A DNA stretch of 64,000 bases from Triangularia verruculosa. Its lineage: Eukaryota; Ascomycota; Sordariomycetes; Sordariales; Podosporaceae. Position 1 is the first letter of the stretch. Every line of letters starts with the position of its first letter. Shown one piece after another: positions 34,790 through 46,100 of the stretch. Location of the stretch: the NCBI GenBank assembly GCA_033296885.1, contig MU864003.1:1-64000 (forward strand), read 5' to 3'. The notes under the pieces were generated by a model, which saw only the letters and a list, made by a program, of their open reading frames with translations, searched no databases and was not told the DNA's origin. Made by a program: the position numbers and the translations under genes.

Positions 34790-35548
34790 TCACTTCGCCT
34801 TGGCAGTTTGATTCGCGGCCTCTGTTTTTTGTTTCGTTACCATCAGTATCCTCATGTTTGAACAGGGCCTGTCAGTAGATAGCAATGAAAGTGGAAGCAT
34901 TACCTCTCCTCGTGGCATCCTCCAACAAATCCACATCCACTGACCCCGAGGGGAGGTGGACGTACCGCACTACTGAGCCACGGATGAAGACATTCTTGAC
35001 AGCGCTCTGTTTCCAGCGTGGTTAGCGACACACTATTTCGTTTTGTCCATCATATTGCTTGGATAGAATGGGGAGTAGGAAACAAGCAAAGGGTTTCCTT
35101 ACCAAGTGAGGGTACTTCAACTCGTCCACGACCTGGATGTTGTCGAGTTTGATGTTGAGGTACTGATCGACAGACTTGAGCACGCCGCGGATGCGGATGT
35201 CATTCTTGAGCTCGACGGTCACCTCGTGGTCGATGAGGGTTTTGAAGAAGCTGCGTATAAAACGCATTAGCGATTTTTCTCATCTGGAATCATGTATATG
35301 AGAAGGAGAATGGGCGATGCGGTTTGAGATGAGCTGGTCATGGTGGGTGAGAAAGAGTTGTAAGGCGTGCATCTAAAAGCGGTGATAGGATCTGATGTGA
35401 TGTGTGATCCTTCGGCTGCCTGTTGACATTCCCTCCCTTCCCATACACCGAAAGCACAACACCCATCCTGCTCCTACCAACCAGCTCATGAAGGCCGCAT
35501 GCGATGCCCGAAAGCCAAGAAGATAGAGGCATACCTGAAGAAGAGCAT
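34790..35548 (-). CDS. lsm2: U6 snRNA-associated Sm-like protein LSm2
   Basis: Four exons on the minus strand (35535-35548, 35103-35250, 34904-35006, 34790-34821) join to 98 residues. The first exon codes only 14 nt (MLFF plus two bases), then SFFKTLIDHEVTVELKND gives the Sm1 motif and FIRGSVVRYVHLP the Sm2 motif. The last exon reads RREAANQTAKAK, a typical LSm2 tail. This choice of acceptor (34822) beats a nearer AG, which would leave a 35-nt intron and an odd tail. LSm2 is a ring subunit of both LSm1-7 (cytoplasmic mRNA decapping) and LSm2-8 (nuclear U6 snRNP). Length and motifs match the family. Confidence 0.95.
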
Positions 35549-37105
35549 TTTACTTTCGGCCTCGTTTTATAAACTGATCTGGGTGCGCGATATCTGTGTG
35601 TTCAGTTTTCGTATATCGTCAACTGTTGAGTTTCCGTTTGTCGTCGTCTCTCTTGCGCTGAACCGATGGTGAATGAGCAGGAGTGAGCGAGTGTGGTTCC
35701 TCCCCAAGCTGGCAGTTTTGCCCCACAATTTGATACTCCCAGTCGCTTGGTGCGGTTGCTGCCTGAACGATTAGGCATCGCATAACTGTCAAGCTGTGGG
35801 TTGGGTGAGCAGACTCAGCACAACATCTCACAAACAAATCCAATCTAATCACATCGAGGCAATCCCATGGCTGCTTGTGTACAAGGAATAGAAGAAAAAA
35901 AATCTCCGAGCGACCACTCATCTTCTCGCTCTGTTGCATCCATCAAATCGGCTGACCGCCCACTCCACCTAGGGGGCACCTTGCCGCACCCAATCCATAC
36001 GCGATCAAAGCGCTTCAAAATCACGGCGCCATGCAGAAGACATATCACCCATCTGATCCAATAAGCTGCCACAAGTAATATATCTCTCTTATATTATACA
36101 TCCGAGCTAAAAATTAAGCTCGCTGCACAATTTGCTTGGTCCTGGCAAGTGGATTGGCCGCTAATTTGATATCGTCTACATCACCAAGAGGTAAAGACTG
36201 TATACATGTATGACGCGAAATATCAGAAAAAGGCAGTCTGAACTGCTTCCTCCTCACTACTGTATTTTCCCTTTTCCTTTGTCTCTCCGTCTCTCCATAT
36301 GTACGTAATGGGTAACCAGACCCCTCGTAGCTTCAAGCCAAGCAAAGAAAACGAAAAGGTATCCGCTCCAAGTGGTATAATAAAAGCAAACAACACAGAA
36401 TAAATCACGAAAATAACTTACGCTGAAAAGAAGGTATAAATGTAAATATGTGTTTTGAACATAAAATAACAAGGAGCGCGGGCAAAATCTCAAGAAAATA
36501 AAAATAAGGGGGTATCCCGTCGTGTCCCATTTCGTAAAGTGTTTGTGCAATCTTTCCTTTCCATTCCAGATGATTTCAAGAGAAAAAGAAAAAATCAGCT
36601 GGTGTTCCCATTCTGTCCTGCCCACCACACCATCTCCCCCTATCCGTCCCAACCCGTGAGTTTCCCACCGACCGAGACCGAACGCTATGCTTTGGTTTGC
36701 TGCTGTGAGGCGAAGTATATTTTGAAGAGTAAAAAGTGGAACAGGAAAGGCAAAGACAATGGCGGTATGTCGATGCAAAGGCGCATATAAAATACCCCAA
36801 CAGAAAACAAAAAAAACAAAAGGAGTATCGTTGCCCAATCTGAAGAAGGATCAAGTGTGGAACGCACGGCATCGCCAGCCCCCCCCCCCTCCCCCCCAAG
36901 ACTCCTACTCCTCGCCAAAAACAGAACCAGTCCGGTTGTTTGCTCACGCAATCCCAACGTTTTGAATAAACAAGAGTAGGGTGGCTGTCATAACATCATG
37001 ACCTTTCTTTCGACATAAGAAAATATTGGGTATAGAGTGGGAAATGCATTCCGTCTTGTTATCTCTTTCGCCCAAGCCAAACAATAAAACTCCAGCACTC
37101 TCTTA
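35549..37105. other. Intergenic region between LSm2 promoter and HAP2 3' end
   Basis: The left part carries the LSm2 promoter. The right part probably carries the HAP2 3' UTR. Long C-rich tracts occur at ~36881-36898. Open frames on the minus strand (36257-36838) are hydrophobic low-complexity translations of AT/pyrimidine-rich DNA and are not called. Confidence 0.55.
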
Positions 37106-38029
37106 TCACTCGTCATCCTCCTCTTCCTCTTCAGGGGTTAGGTTCGCTCGCTTCGCCTTCTTAGCCGCTGGCGCCGAGCCGCCATCCGATTTCCTCTTTG
37201 AGGCTCCGGTGGAAGTCTTTGTCGCGGTATCCTCGAACTTGGTCTCCACGCCATTCGCCTTGTCCTTTTCCATTTGGGCCACTTCGTCGGCTGTCAAAAA
37301 CCGTCCACCGGGTCCGCGAGGTCGCCGCATGGCATGGTTGTGTCTAGATTCGTGGAGATAAGGCCTGCGGCCTTTACTAGTAAGACGCAACGCTTCTTCC
37401 AACCTTTGACGAGCCACTCTGCGCTTTAGAATCCGATGGAACTGCTTAGCATTGACATACAATGGCGACTCCTCAACGGCTCCTGACGCGATTTCGGGCG
37501 ATTGCGGTGGGGGCATCTGCTGCGCCGCAGTCATCGGAGGTGGTATGGTACGGGGCCCGGCGTGGTTCATCATGGCTGGTGCATTGGGGACGCCCGGACT
37601 GTTGACCTGACTGAGTCGTCTTTGCTGAGGCATGCTATTCATCTGCTGAGGCGACCGAGGACCTGCCCTGCCGTCCTTCTTAGTATTAACGCCAGACATT
37701 CTCGGCGACTGCTGCAGACTTGGGTCCGATGACATGTAGGGATATGACGATCCGGAAGCAGCAGCTGTGGCGGCCATGGCTGCCGCTTGGATCCCCGGCA
37801 CAGCATATTGCATGTTGTGCTGGGGCATGGCATATTGTGTTTGATACATGTTGTGGGCCTGTGTTGGGGAGGGTTGTTGATGCTGAGAAGGGAGTATCGG
37901 TGATGTTTGAACGCCGTGGGCTGGAGAGGTGATGCTATTGCCACCTGCAGAGCTTGGATAACCTGTTTGGATGTGGGGTTGCGAATGTGCGCTTTGCGGT
38001 TGTTGTTGATATTGTGCGTATTCCATCAT
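37106..38029 (-). CDS. hap2: CCAAT-binding complex subunit HAP2 (NF-YA/HapB)
   Basis: A single exon encodes 307 residues. The N-terminal half is rich in Gln, Ser, Pro and Met, as in NF-YA activation regions. The conserved core runs from ~187 to ~245: ESPLYVNAKQFHRILKRR (HAP3/HAP5-binding helix), a linker, then RPYLHESRHNHAMRRPRGPGGRF (DNA-binding helix and CCAAT-contacting loop). A basic, nuclear-localisation-like patch (AAKKAKR) and an acidic end follow. With HAP3 and HAP5 this protein forms the nuclear CCAAT-binding complex that controls respiration, iron and redox genes. There is an ATG-ATG pair at the start, and either could serve. A preceding CTTCACCCAG could be an acceptor of a 5' UTR intron. 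Confidence 0.95.
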   Translation of the reverse strand: MMEYAQYQQQPQSAHSQPHIQTGYPSSAGGNSITSPAHGVQTSPILPSQHQQPSPTQAHNMYQTQYAMPQHNMQYAVPGIQAAAMAATAAASGSSYPYMSSDPSLQQSPRMSGVNTKKDGRAGPRSPQQMNSMPQQRRLSQVNSPGVPNAPAMMNHAGPRTIPPPMTAAQQMPPPQSPEIASGAVEESPLYVNAKQFHRILKRRVARQRLEEALRLTSKGRRPYLHESRHNHAMRRPRGPGGRFLTADEVAQMEKDKANGVETKFEDTATKTSTGASKRKSDGGSAPAAKKAKRANLTPEEEEEDDE

Positions 38030-38108
38030 CCTGGGTGAAGGCGCCGACGAGAAGCCGAGACGAATCGCAACAAGTCGCGATAATCAGTAGAGCAGGGATG
38101 AAAATAAT

Positions 38109-38368
38109 CCAATAACAGTGGGGCCGGGCCGGGGGTGAAAGATCGCGGTATCAGTTGTCTTTTGGGAGAATAGTTTACCACTCGGGTTGATGCCAAAAGT
38201 CGTTCAAACCGGTGATAGAGATGCCAGGTCCTTGATCTATTTGGGCTCACTGTGTGGGTTAAAGCTCCAAAGTCACCTTGTACCTGTGGGTTGGGCTGGA
38301 TGTGCACCCAATCTATTGGGGGTGATGCGTTGGCACTCGATTAAAAGGTAGGGGTGCCGTGCAATTGG
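38109..38368. promoter_or_regulatory. Cluster of CCAAT boxes upstream of hap2, including a palindromic pair
   Basis: CCAAT sites occur at 38109-38113, 38308-38312 (+), 38315-38319 (reverse) and 38364-38368 (reverse). The middle two form the palindrome CCCAATCTATTGGG (38307-38320), about 280 bp upstream of the hap2 start codon. The HAP complex binds CCAAT, so the sites would suit autoregulation, which is known for hapB of Aspergillus nidulans. Occupancy here is inferred. Confidence 0.45.
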
Positions 38369-41300
38369 TCGCACCACAGCATATGCAGGCTGATGTAGTC
38401 GCGGGGCAAAACTTGGGTGGCTCAGTCCAAGGCCTCTCGGGAGATGGCGTGGGTGAGCGCAGCCACGTGAGAGAGAACGGGGGACACTCTCTGCGATGCT
38501 GTGACGGTAAGCCTGGAAAATTCCCGACTCGCGCCGACAACGGGCTGAACAACAAGAGACGGGAAGCTTGTCAACGGGAGCACAACGCTGTGTTAGTGCA
38601 GGCTCTCGCAGTCTGTCAAAGTCGCCAATGTTAGTGCTGGTGGTCTTTGCGAAGGGTATATAAGTGAGAGGCTAGGATGATTCGACGGGAGGAGGGCGCC
38701 TGAGTGGTTGTCAAGTCTCGCCTTTTGGCGCCTTGGGCCAGTGCCAGTCTGATGCGCTGGCATGCATGACGGAATATGCACGACCCAAGGGCCCACCTTG
38801 CCAACCAACTCAGCGCGCGCTCCCAAACCCAGCATGGGCATCAGCGCCGAAGAGGAGGGGGATGGAAAAGCGGCAGGGGGGTCCTAGGCAGGAGAAACAG
38901 ATGCTATAAGCCTTTGGGCTAGGTGATAGAGGGCTGGGAGATAGAGGGCTGATGCTGCGCAAACAGCTCAGACAGCCATCTCTACCGCAGCAGCGGAAAG
39001 GCTGCACCCATGTCAATACCCCTCTTTGAACAACATCCATCCTTTCAACTTGGATCTTCCTCTGTCCAAGGAGGTGGTGTGTTTCAGAGAGGGCTAGCAA
39101 GGAAGACAAGCAGGTAGTATCAATGAAGATGTTGACCGGCTGTCTAAACTTAGACGGGCCTGTGACCCAGCTGAGTTACGGTGATTACGAGGGTACGTAT
39201 GTGCCAAAAAATGAGGGGTTCCGGTGTGCCGTTGCGAGCCCGACCGGATCGATCATGAGTGACACCGGGATAAGACAGAGAAGAAAGAGGCGTACACATA
39301 CCGGTCAAATCCAACGATTTCGTTGGGTGTCGGAAGAAGCTGCTATGTCGGGTGTCCGAGCTGGCAAGTGTGTCAGTCTTCAAAGTCTCATCTTGACGCA
39401 AAAAGAAAGGAAAGTGCGAGAGACAGGAGCAGCTCTGGGTCACGCGAAGGTAAAGAATGAAGCACCTTGCTGCCCTGCCAGTAGAGATATTATGGTGTAG
39501 TATGCAGATGCGGGAAGACCAAAGCGCCGTCCGATGGGAAGAGGGAAGCCCCGCGAACTAACACACTGAAACTGTATCGTGGTAGGTCCAAAGAGAACTT
39601 ACTCTTGCTTGATAGGTACAGTTCCACAGACTGCACTCCGCTTCGGCAGCAACCAAGATTGCAGCTGTCGCAGCTAGTGGTAAGAGCCGCGATAGATCTG
39701 GAGGGCAGCGTCGTTGATTGAACGCCTGGGGGGCCCGGGTTAATTGGGCTCCGCAGATAGGAATTATCACGGGACTTCGCGATGGCCAATGGTGGGCGTG
39801 ATTGCGACGGCGAGGATGGTGATAGGTCTCTGGGGGAGATGGTGTTGATTTCAGTTCCTGGAGTCGCGGGGGCGCAAGCTGATTTGCTCGTGCTGAGTGC
39901 TAGGTCTTGGGTGCCTTTTTGCGCTCGATCGATGACTGGCTGCAAAAGCAGGAGCGAGAACTAGAAACTGACTGGGAATTCTGGGCGGGGACCAGACGAT
40001 CTTGCGTTCCCCAAAAAAACCGATCCCAAGCGATGGCCTGTGGCAAGCGTGAGTGGGTTTTGCCTCTTTCAAGCAGGGGATAGGACAGGGCCGGTTCCGA
40101 TGACCCGCCATCCTCCATCCTGTTCTTCCGGGGTTCTGGCTGATGCGTGCAAGACTTGCTTGACTGCCTTGACGGGGGGCTGGGTTGCGCATTGCATCAC
40201 AACCTAGCAGGACGATCCTCTGACAGCCAGAACCAGGGGAAGCCATTGGGCACCAGCTTGGCACCGCAATGCAGGATGGGGTGGGATTGGATCATGGTCA
40301 GTAGCGACACGGCTGGTAGCCATGAAACAACCTCAATGAATAACGAAAAGAAGAAGAAAAACGTACTGTGGGATGTCCGCTGCAAGCGCTGAGCTGCGCC
40401 TCTGTCGACGAGTCGGCGGGCTGCAAAGTGCCGGCTTTCTTGCGGGCGACCCGGCGGTCACCGGCGGCTTGCTGCTTAGTGGTCCCGGGCTGAGCCTTGA
40501 GCGGGCGTCTGCACAGGCACTGAACAGACGGGCACCGGGCGAGTGGTGCGCGGGGTATCCGTACGGGAACGCGTTTAGGCTTTGGGTGCCAGGTTGCGGC
40601 TCTCTTGTCTTTGAGAGCTTATTGGGTTGTCGGCTTGTTGGCTTTGTGGTCGAGGGCGGCCGTTGATTTGATGGAAATTTTGGGTTCGTCGGATTGGCTT
40701 GGATTGGCTCTTCCCACCCTCACTGGAACGCTTGACAAGTGGAGAGGATGATTGGGTGGTTGATTGGTTGTGCGAGGGAAAGGAAGGAGAGACGAGGGAG
40801 AGGCGAAAGATGATTTGAGGGCGCGGTCAGAGTTCTTTAACTGCAGGATTTGGTTGGATGAATCAGCTCGCAAGTGGGGCCGCCCGCAGCCATTTTGCTG
40901 TGGCTGGTGGGTATGCTCCTCACTTAAAAAGAGGGGTCCAGCTCCGATGTGGAGGGGGGCGTTGATGCAGGAAGGCACCTTGTAACTTTGCGGGGCTGCC
41001 TTGCGACCTTGGACGTTGTTTTGTTCCATTGTCCCGTACAAGATTGGGCGCGACTACCGACGGGTCAAATTCATGATAGTACTACAGAGCCTTATGTGGC
41101 TATCCTTGCACAACAGCGGTTGAACCCGGCGAGGACGGTGCGATATCCAAGGTCCCAAACATCAAGCAGCATCCCGCTCTTAATCGACTCCCATTGCTGC
41201 TTCCTTTGAACTGAATTGTGGATGACGTGACGCAAGCGGTGGACGGCCCGCCAAGCGAGACACCACTGTCGGCCACGGCAGGCCAGCTGTGAGCACAGAA

Positions 41301-42842
41301 AGATTGCCGTGGTTCGGAAAGTCTCTTCGAATATTGTTTTTCCCCAGACTGGAGAGCCCAGCATATTTAGATAGCGGGCCCCATATATCATAACAGCCAC
41401 GACTAATACAGGGAGAAGCACTTCTTCAATGTGCGTCCTCGTCATCGGCAGCTGGCGAGAGCAGACAGACGGCGGCACCCAATGTTGAGGTTCAAGACAG
41501 CTCGGAGCCGTACCAAAGCTGCCGGGCTCCGTTGTGTCTGGGCTCTGACCAGCGATCGGCACGGCGGAGATTCACTCACTCGTGAGACCTGCTGATGGGC
41601 CTGTGAGCCAACTCTTCCAGCTTCGATTGTGAACAAGCTGCTGTGTTGTTCGACAGACCTAAATTTAGTCCGAGCAACGTCACATAACAAATTCGGGTTT
41701 TCTCTAGGCCTTACGGGAACACGGGAGAGGGCCTAGCTGGACAGGCAGGCCCAGACTGTCAGTTGTTGTCATCTTCGACCTGATCTTCGACCTGGTCTTC
41801 GACTAATAAACACCCGCCAGTCCGTGCGCTAGATGCCAATGCCAAGCGAGAGGCTTCATCGCAAACACCAAAGACTCCAGACTTCCTGATGGCACGTTTC
41901 CCACACACTTGGAACTTTTTAGGCAAACATGCAGTCAAGGCTGGAAAGCTTGGCCCGCGGCGAAAGCTGCCAACCCAAGGAGCCGGGGATGCAGGGAACG
42001 GCGCCAGATGGAGGCGTGACGGGACCACTGGCGGCCAACGCATCGCGGGTTGAGAGAAGGCAAGAAACTCGGCGCTCCAACCACCAAGCTCCAAAAGTCG
42101 GTGTGGGCCAGTGATGGATACCGCCTTGTCAAGACTCCACTTTGCCTGCCGTCTTCGCAACTCGGTGCTGGAACAAACAGCCCAACACCCACCGACATCA
42201 GCATCGAAGTTAACCACAGAACAGGCGGCCGGAAGGCAGGAAGTGGTGTGTCATGACATTGAAGATCGCGCCTCCATCACCCTCACGCATCACAGAATTC
42301 CCATGCGGGCTGGCTGTTACAGCTTCTCATGATTTCTCCCATCAACCGCAAGTCTTCTTCACACTACCCCTCCCCCACAGTTGCCGGGTGGAAACGCAAC
42401 GCTGCGCCGTAGGTTCGGTATTGTTCCGCTGCAAAAAGGTTGACCGAGCCCTCCCCAACCAACCTCGGCCTGGCAAATCACTGGGCCATGAACGAAGAGG
42501 ACATTACTCGATGGTCTTATTAATAACATCGGCAATAAGTGACGCTCACACAGGAGAGAAAACACGAAGGGATCGTATGTATACCTATACTGCGTAGGAT
42601 GGATGCAGGGCTCCCGCAGCAGATCCTCTACATGAATTCCTAAACCGAATCCGATCAGGTGACGACACAATGTATCATCAAACGCAAGATGTGTTGTCTC
42701 TTTTTTATCTGGTGTGGGAGCCTTGCTCCTTCTCGTTCTTGTTGAGGGCAAGAGATGCTTGGAACCGCGCCACTTTCCCGCAGTTGCTCTCGGCTGCTGG
42801 CGGTCTCTCTGTCTCTCTTGCGCGTCGCGGAAGGGAACAAAA

Positions 42843-43151
42843 CGGTGTTCGTTAAAAAGGTCCATGAAATGCACGGGCCACTAATAAAACACCCAACAAT
42901 CGCTGCACAGACTTCAAAGTCCTAAAATCAACCGTCGCATTATTATTTTACTCTTCTACCTTCTCAAAAATGAATAATTAGCACTGTAATAATATTAAAA
43001 GCCTTTTTAACTCGATTTTAAAGCGCTTTTTTATATTGAGTATTAATATTTTCGGTGTTGGTGGTGTGCAAACTACGTGGAAGTCGGCCGCCGTGGACTC
43101 GGTGTTTTATTACTGGCCCGTGCATTTCGTGGACCTTTTTAACGACCACCG
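42843..43151. repeat. Inverted repeat with 51-bp arms around an AT-rich core (MITE-like)
   Basis: The left arm 42843-42893 and right arm 43101-43151 are reverse complements at 48 of 51 positions. The core of 207 bp is AT-rich in the middle (~42930-43060). A further shared 10-mer, GGATTCGGTT, sits outside both arms in inverted orientation (42643-42652 and 43224-43233), so the arms may be parts of two longer, diverged, head-to-head copies. The arms sit inside opposite-strand frames that translate to HF(M/V)DLFN(E/D)H, but those frames look fortuitous. A small DNA transposon or an inverted duplication hit by RIP would fit. Confidence 0.8.
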
Positions 43152-46100
43152 AAAAAAACAGAAACCGTCGGCTTGGCATGAGCAAAAAGCGGCGGTGCAA
43201 CTGGATACACAGCAGAGATCAGAGGATTCGGTTGGACAAGAATGCCTCATGAACTCGAGAGCTGACTGGTTAGAGATATTGACCACAACGGGCGTTTTTC
43301 TCGTGTTTCAGAAACCTCACTGGTTCGTTTCTGGAAGGGACGACGAATCGCGGAACTTTCTTGGGGAACATTCAACAATACGAATACACCACATGGATGG
43401 TGTCACCCCCCTCCATCTTTTCGGTCACTTCCAGCCCTTCCCCTCCATGTCCCGTGCCGCCAACCATTGTTCCGGGATAGGAAGGCGCTCGTTCGCTTCT
43501 TCCCAGTTGCCCGTGTTTCAGTGAGAAGAATGAGTCCATGGAAGCTCCAATTCTGTAGGTCCTTGTCAGCCTTGCTCCGAGGGGGCCAGCGAGTCCAAAG
43601 TTCCCTTTCCATCGGCTTTCCAAGCATGCCCTATCGGTTTCATCTTACAGTACCAGTCACACCAACGGGTCATTTCCCCCCCTCTTTCACACTGTTGTAT
43701 AATAAGATTCATCGACGAAGTTCTTGGAAAACAGAACACACGCATGCCCGACCACAAACCCCCGGTCAAGCTTGTAGCGTGTAATGTCACACTTGACCAC
43801 ATTCACAAACCATTGATCCCATGACGAACCTTTTCCTCATCTCCCACAGGGCGCGTAGAAATTACAACAATTATGGGAAAACATGATGAGGATGATATCG
43901 CTTCTTCCATCCTCTGGCGATAAGTTACCTAAAACACGCAAACGCCTGTGAGATACGCGCAATCTCGCTTTTTTGGTTGGAAAAGATGGTCATTCCTACC
44001 TAACCATTTCATCATACACCCGCCCATGGGCGACAAGAGAGTTGAACGGGATGATTACGCCGGATTTCTTACACCCCACTAGTAGTGTACAGCAACATGG
44101 CACTGGGCGCTTCAGATGTCTTACTGGCTACGTAAGGTAGGTTCCCTATCGCTTCTCGACTGATGAAACAAACCTGGAAGCTACCCGATGGTGGTGGTGG
44201 TGATGCGGATGGAGGGTAGGTGGGTGACATATTTGTCGGAGGGCTGTGGCCATGTGTGGGTGCATGATATCTAAATTCTTATCTTGACTCTTTGACATCC
44301 CACAGCATCAAATTGTGGCTTTTACGCTTTCTGATGGGGTGCAGATATATGTACGACGCCGGAGCTGAGGAAGGAAGCTCGGAAGCCCCCATCATTACTT
44401 GACCCTTCTCCGCATTTTGTTGCCTTGAGCTTGTGTACGCCGGCTGTTTACTCCGGCTCAGACCGTTTGTCATGTAGGTGGATTTCTGCCTGGCGATTAG
44501 GTAAAGAGCAGTCGATCTATCACCCCCTGCGGGATTCAATGACTATTAACAGTGTCTATCATGATGTTGATGACCGAATTCCAAGCCTCACTTTCCGTCA
44601 TGAAGGAAAGCCTTACTAGATTCAGCAATGAGCTCCATCCCCGCCTTCCAAGACGGGAGCTTTGGGAGCTGTTGCTTGCCATGCTTTGCTAGAGTAGCGA
44701 ATAGAAACGAAGAAGATGATCGTTGGGCTCTCATTCGATGGCAAGAGTGGGGAGATATCTTGGTTCCCACGTTTTAAGGTCTCTTTGTCAACCGTAAACA
44801 CGGGGAAATCCCGCAGGGATCACTGTCAGACGCTTGTTACTGGGACAGGAGGAGTTGAGGAAATCATTGGTTGAAGTGTCAAGACATGTTATTGGATTAG
44901 AACCTGAAGCCCCCTGGCAACAAGACGAGGCCCTGGGGCGTCGTTGTTTACTTTGAGCAAGCAGGGAAAAGGCGAGGCTGGAAATGGGTCGGAAGGATGG
45001 TGAAGGGGTATACGTATCCTCATACAATGGTCTGGTAGATATGATGAGGAAGCCTCGTGTTGGCATTGTCTCGTCCTGTTGGTTGGACAGGACATATCAA
45101 TCAAAATAAGGTGGCTGATCAGTTGTAGGGATACGTTTTGTTCCAGACCGTCAACAGGACGCACTTCTTCTTAGGGGAGGCTGAGAGCTCTTGTTGCGCG
45201 GAGTATACCGCTAGGTCTGGTGTGCGAACGAAGTTGATGACGGTGACAATCATTTCGGCTTCATTTCGGGCTGGTGGTAGCAAGAGGCTGCTTGGCTTGT
45301 TCTTTCCTCGTGTCCTGCGTCGGTATTGCCGAGTGAAGCTGCTCATCTTAACTTCATGTGATTTTACCATAGCGCAATGGCTAGGTAGGTGGTGTGATGG
45401 GATCAAGTAAATCGGTGATCAAGGTCATGCTGCAAAATCGTGGCTGGTGGGTAGTAACCTACACAGTTTCGTTTCAAAGCGTCCAGCCTACTCCGAATAA
45501 GGAGGTATAGTGGCACGCAAGTGGACGTAGTGTACAGAATAAGGTACCAAGGATATCTTCTCGGTAGCAACAGTTTGATGACTTCACGGCCGGAACGGAC
45601 GGCTCTCAAAAGTCGGCATCCCAGAGATACACAGTAAGCACTCATCAGGTCTTTGACATCAGCTTGGGGAAAGAACCTTGCTCCCCGGTCGTGGCAGTCA
45701 AAGCATTTCGCTGGACATTTCGTGTTGCTGTGGTCAGCAGCCGACCAGGAGCGGTGACGGTTGGGCATCATGACTTTGCTGCCCAATCACCTGCAGGCAG
45801 CGGTGAGAAGGTATCGAGAGACACAAGAGTTCTGCCCGGTGGCTAGGTATGTTCGGTTAGTGAGTCCAACTTTCATGTTGGTGACAAGACTGGCTGATTC
45901 ATGATGTTCATGCGTGGCTCCCAGTTCCTGGCTGAAGAGGTGGCATGACACGAGGTGTGCCGCTCTTGAATGTCTTGGGTTCGGATTCGTAAGATGCTGC
46001 TTTGCCATTGGCAACGGAATGTAACGAAAAAGGTGGTGTCAATAGACTTGTTTAGATCCTCGATGATCCTGAATACCTAATGTTCTTCCGCCGAGGAATT

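Noticed and set aside
36257..36947. Hydrophobic frames on the minus strand (193 and 123 codons)
   Set aside because: Phe/Leu/Val-rich translation of pyrimidine-rich 3' flank DNA; two frames overlap and neither has a domain.
42359..43524. Two opposite frames with the shared peptide HF(M/V)DLFN(E/D)H
   Set aside because: The likeness comes from the 51-bp inverted repeat; outside the arms the translations do not match and no family is recognised.
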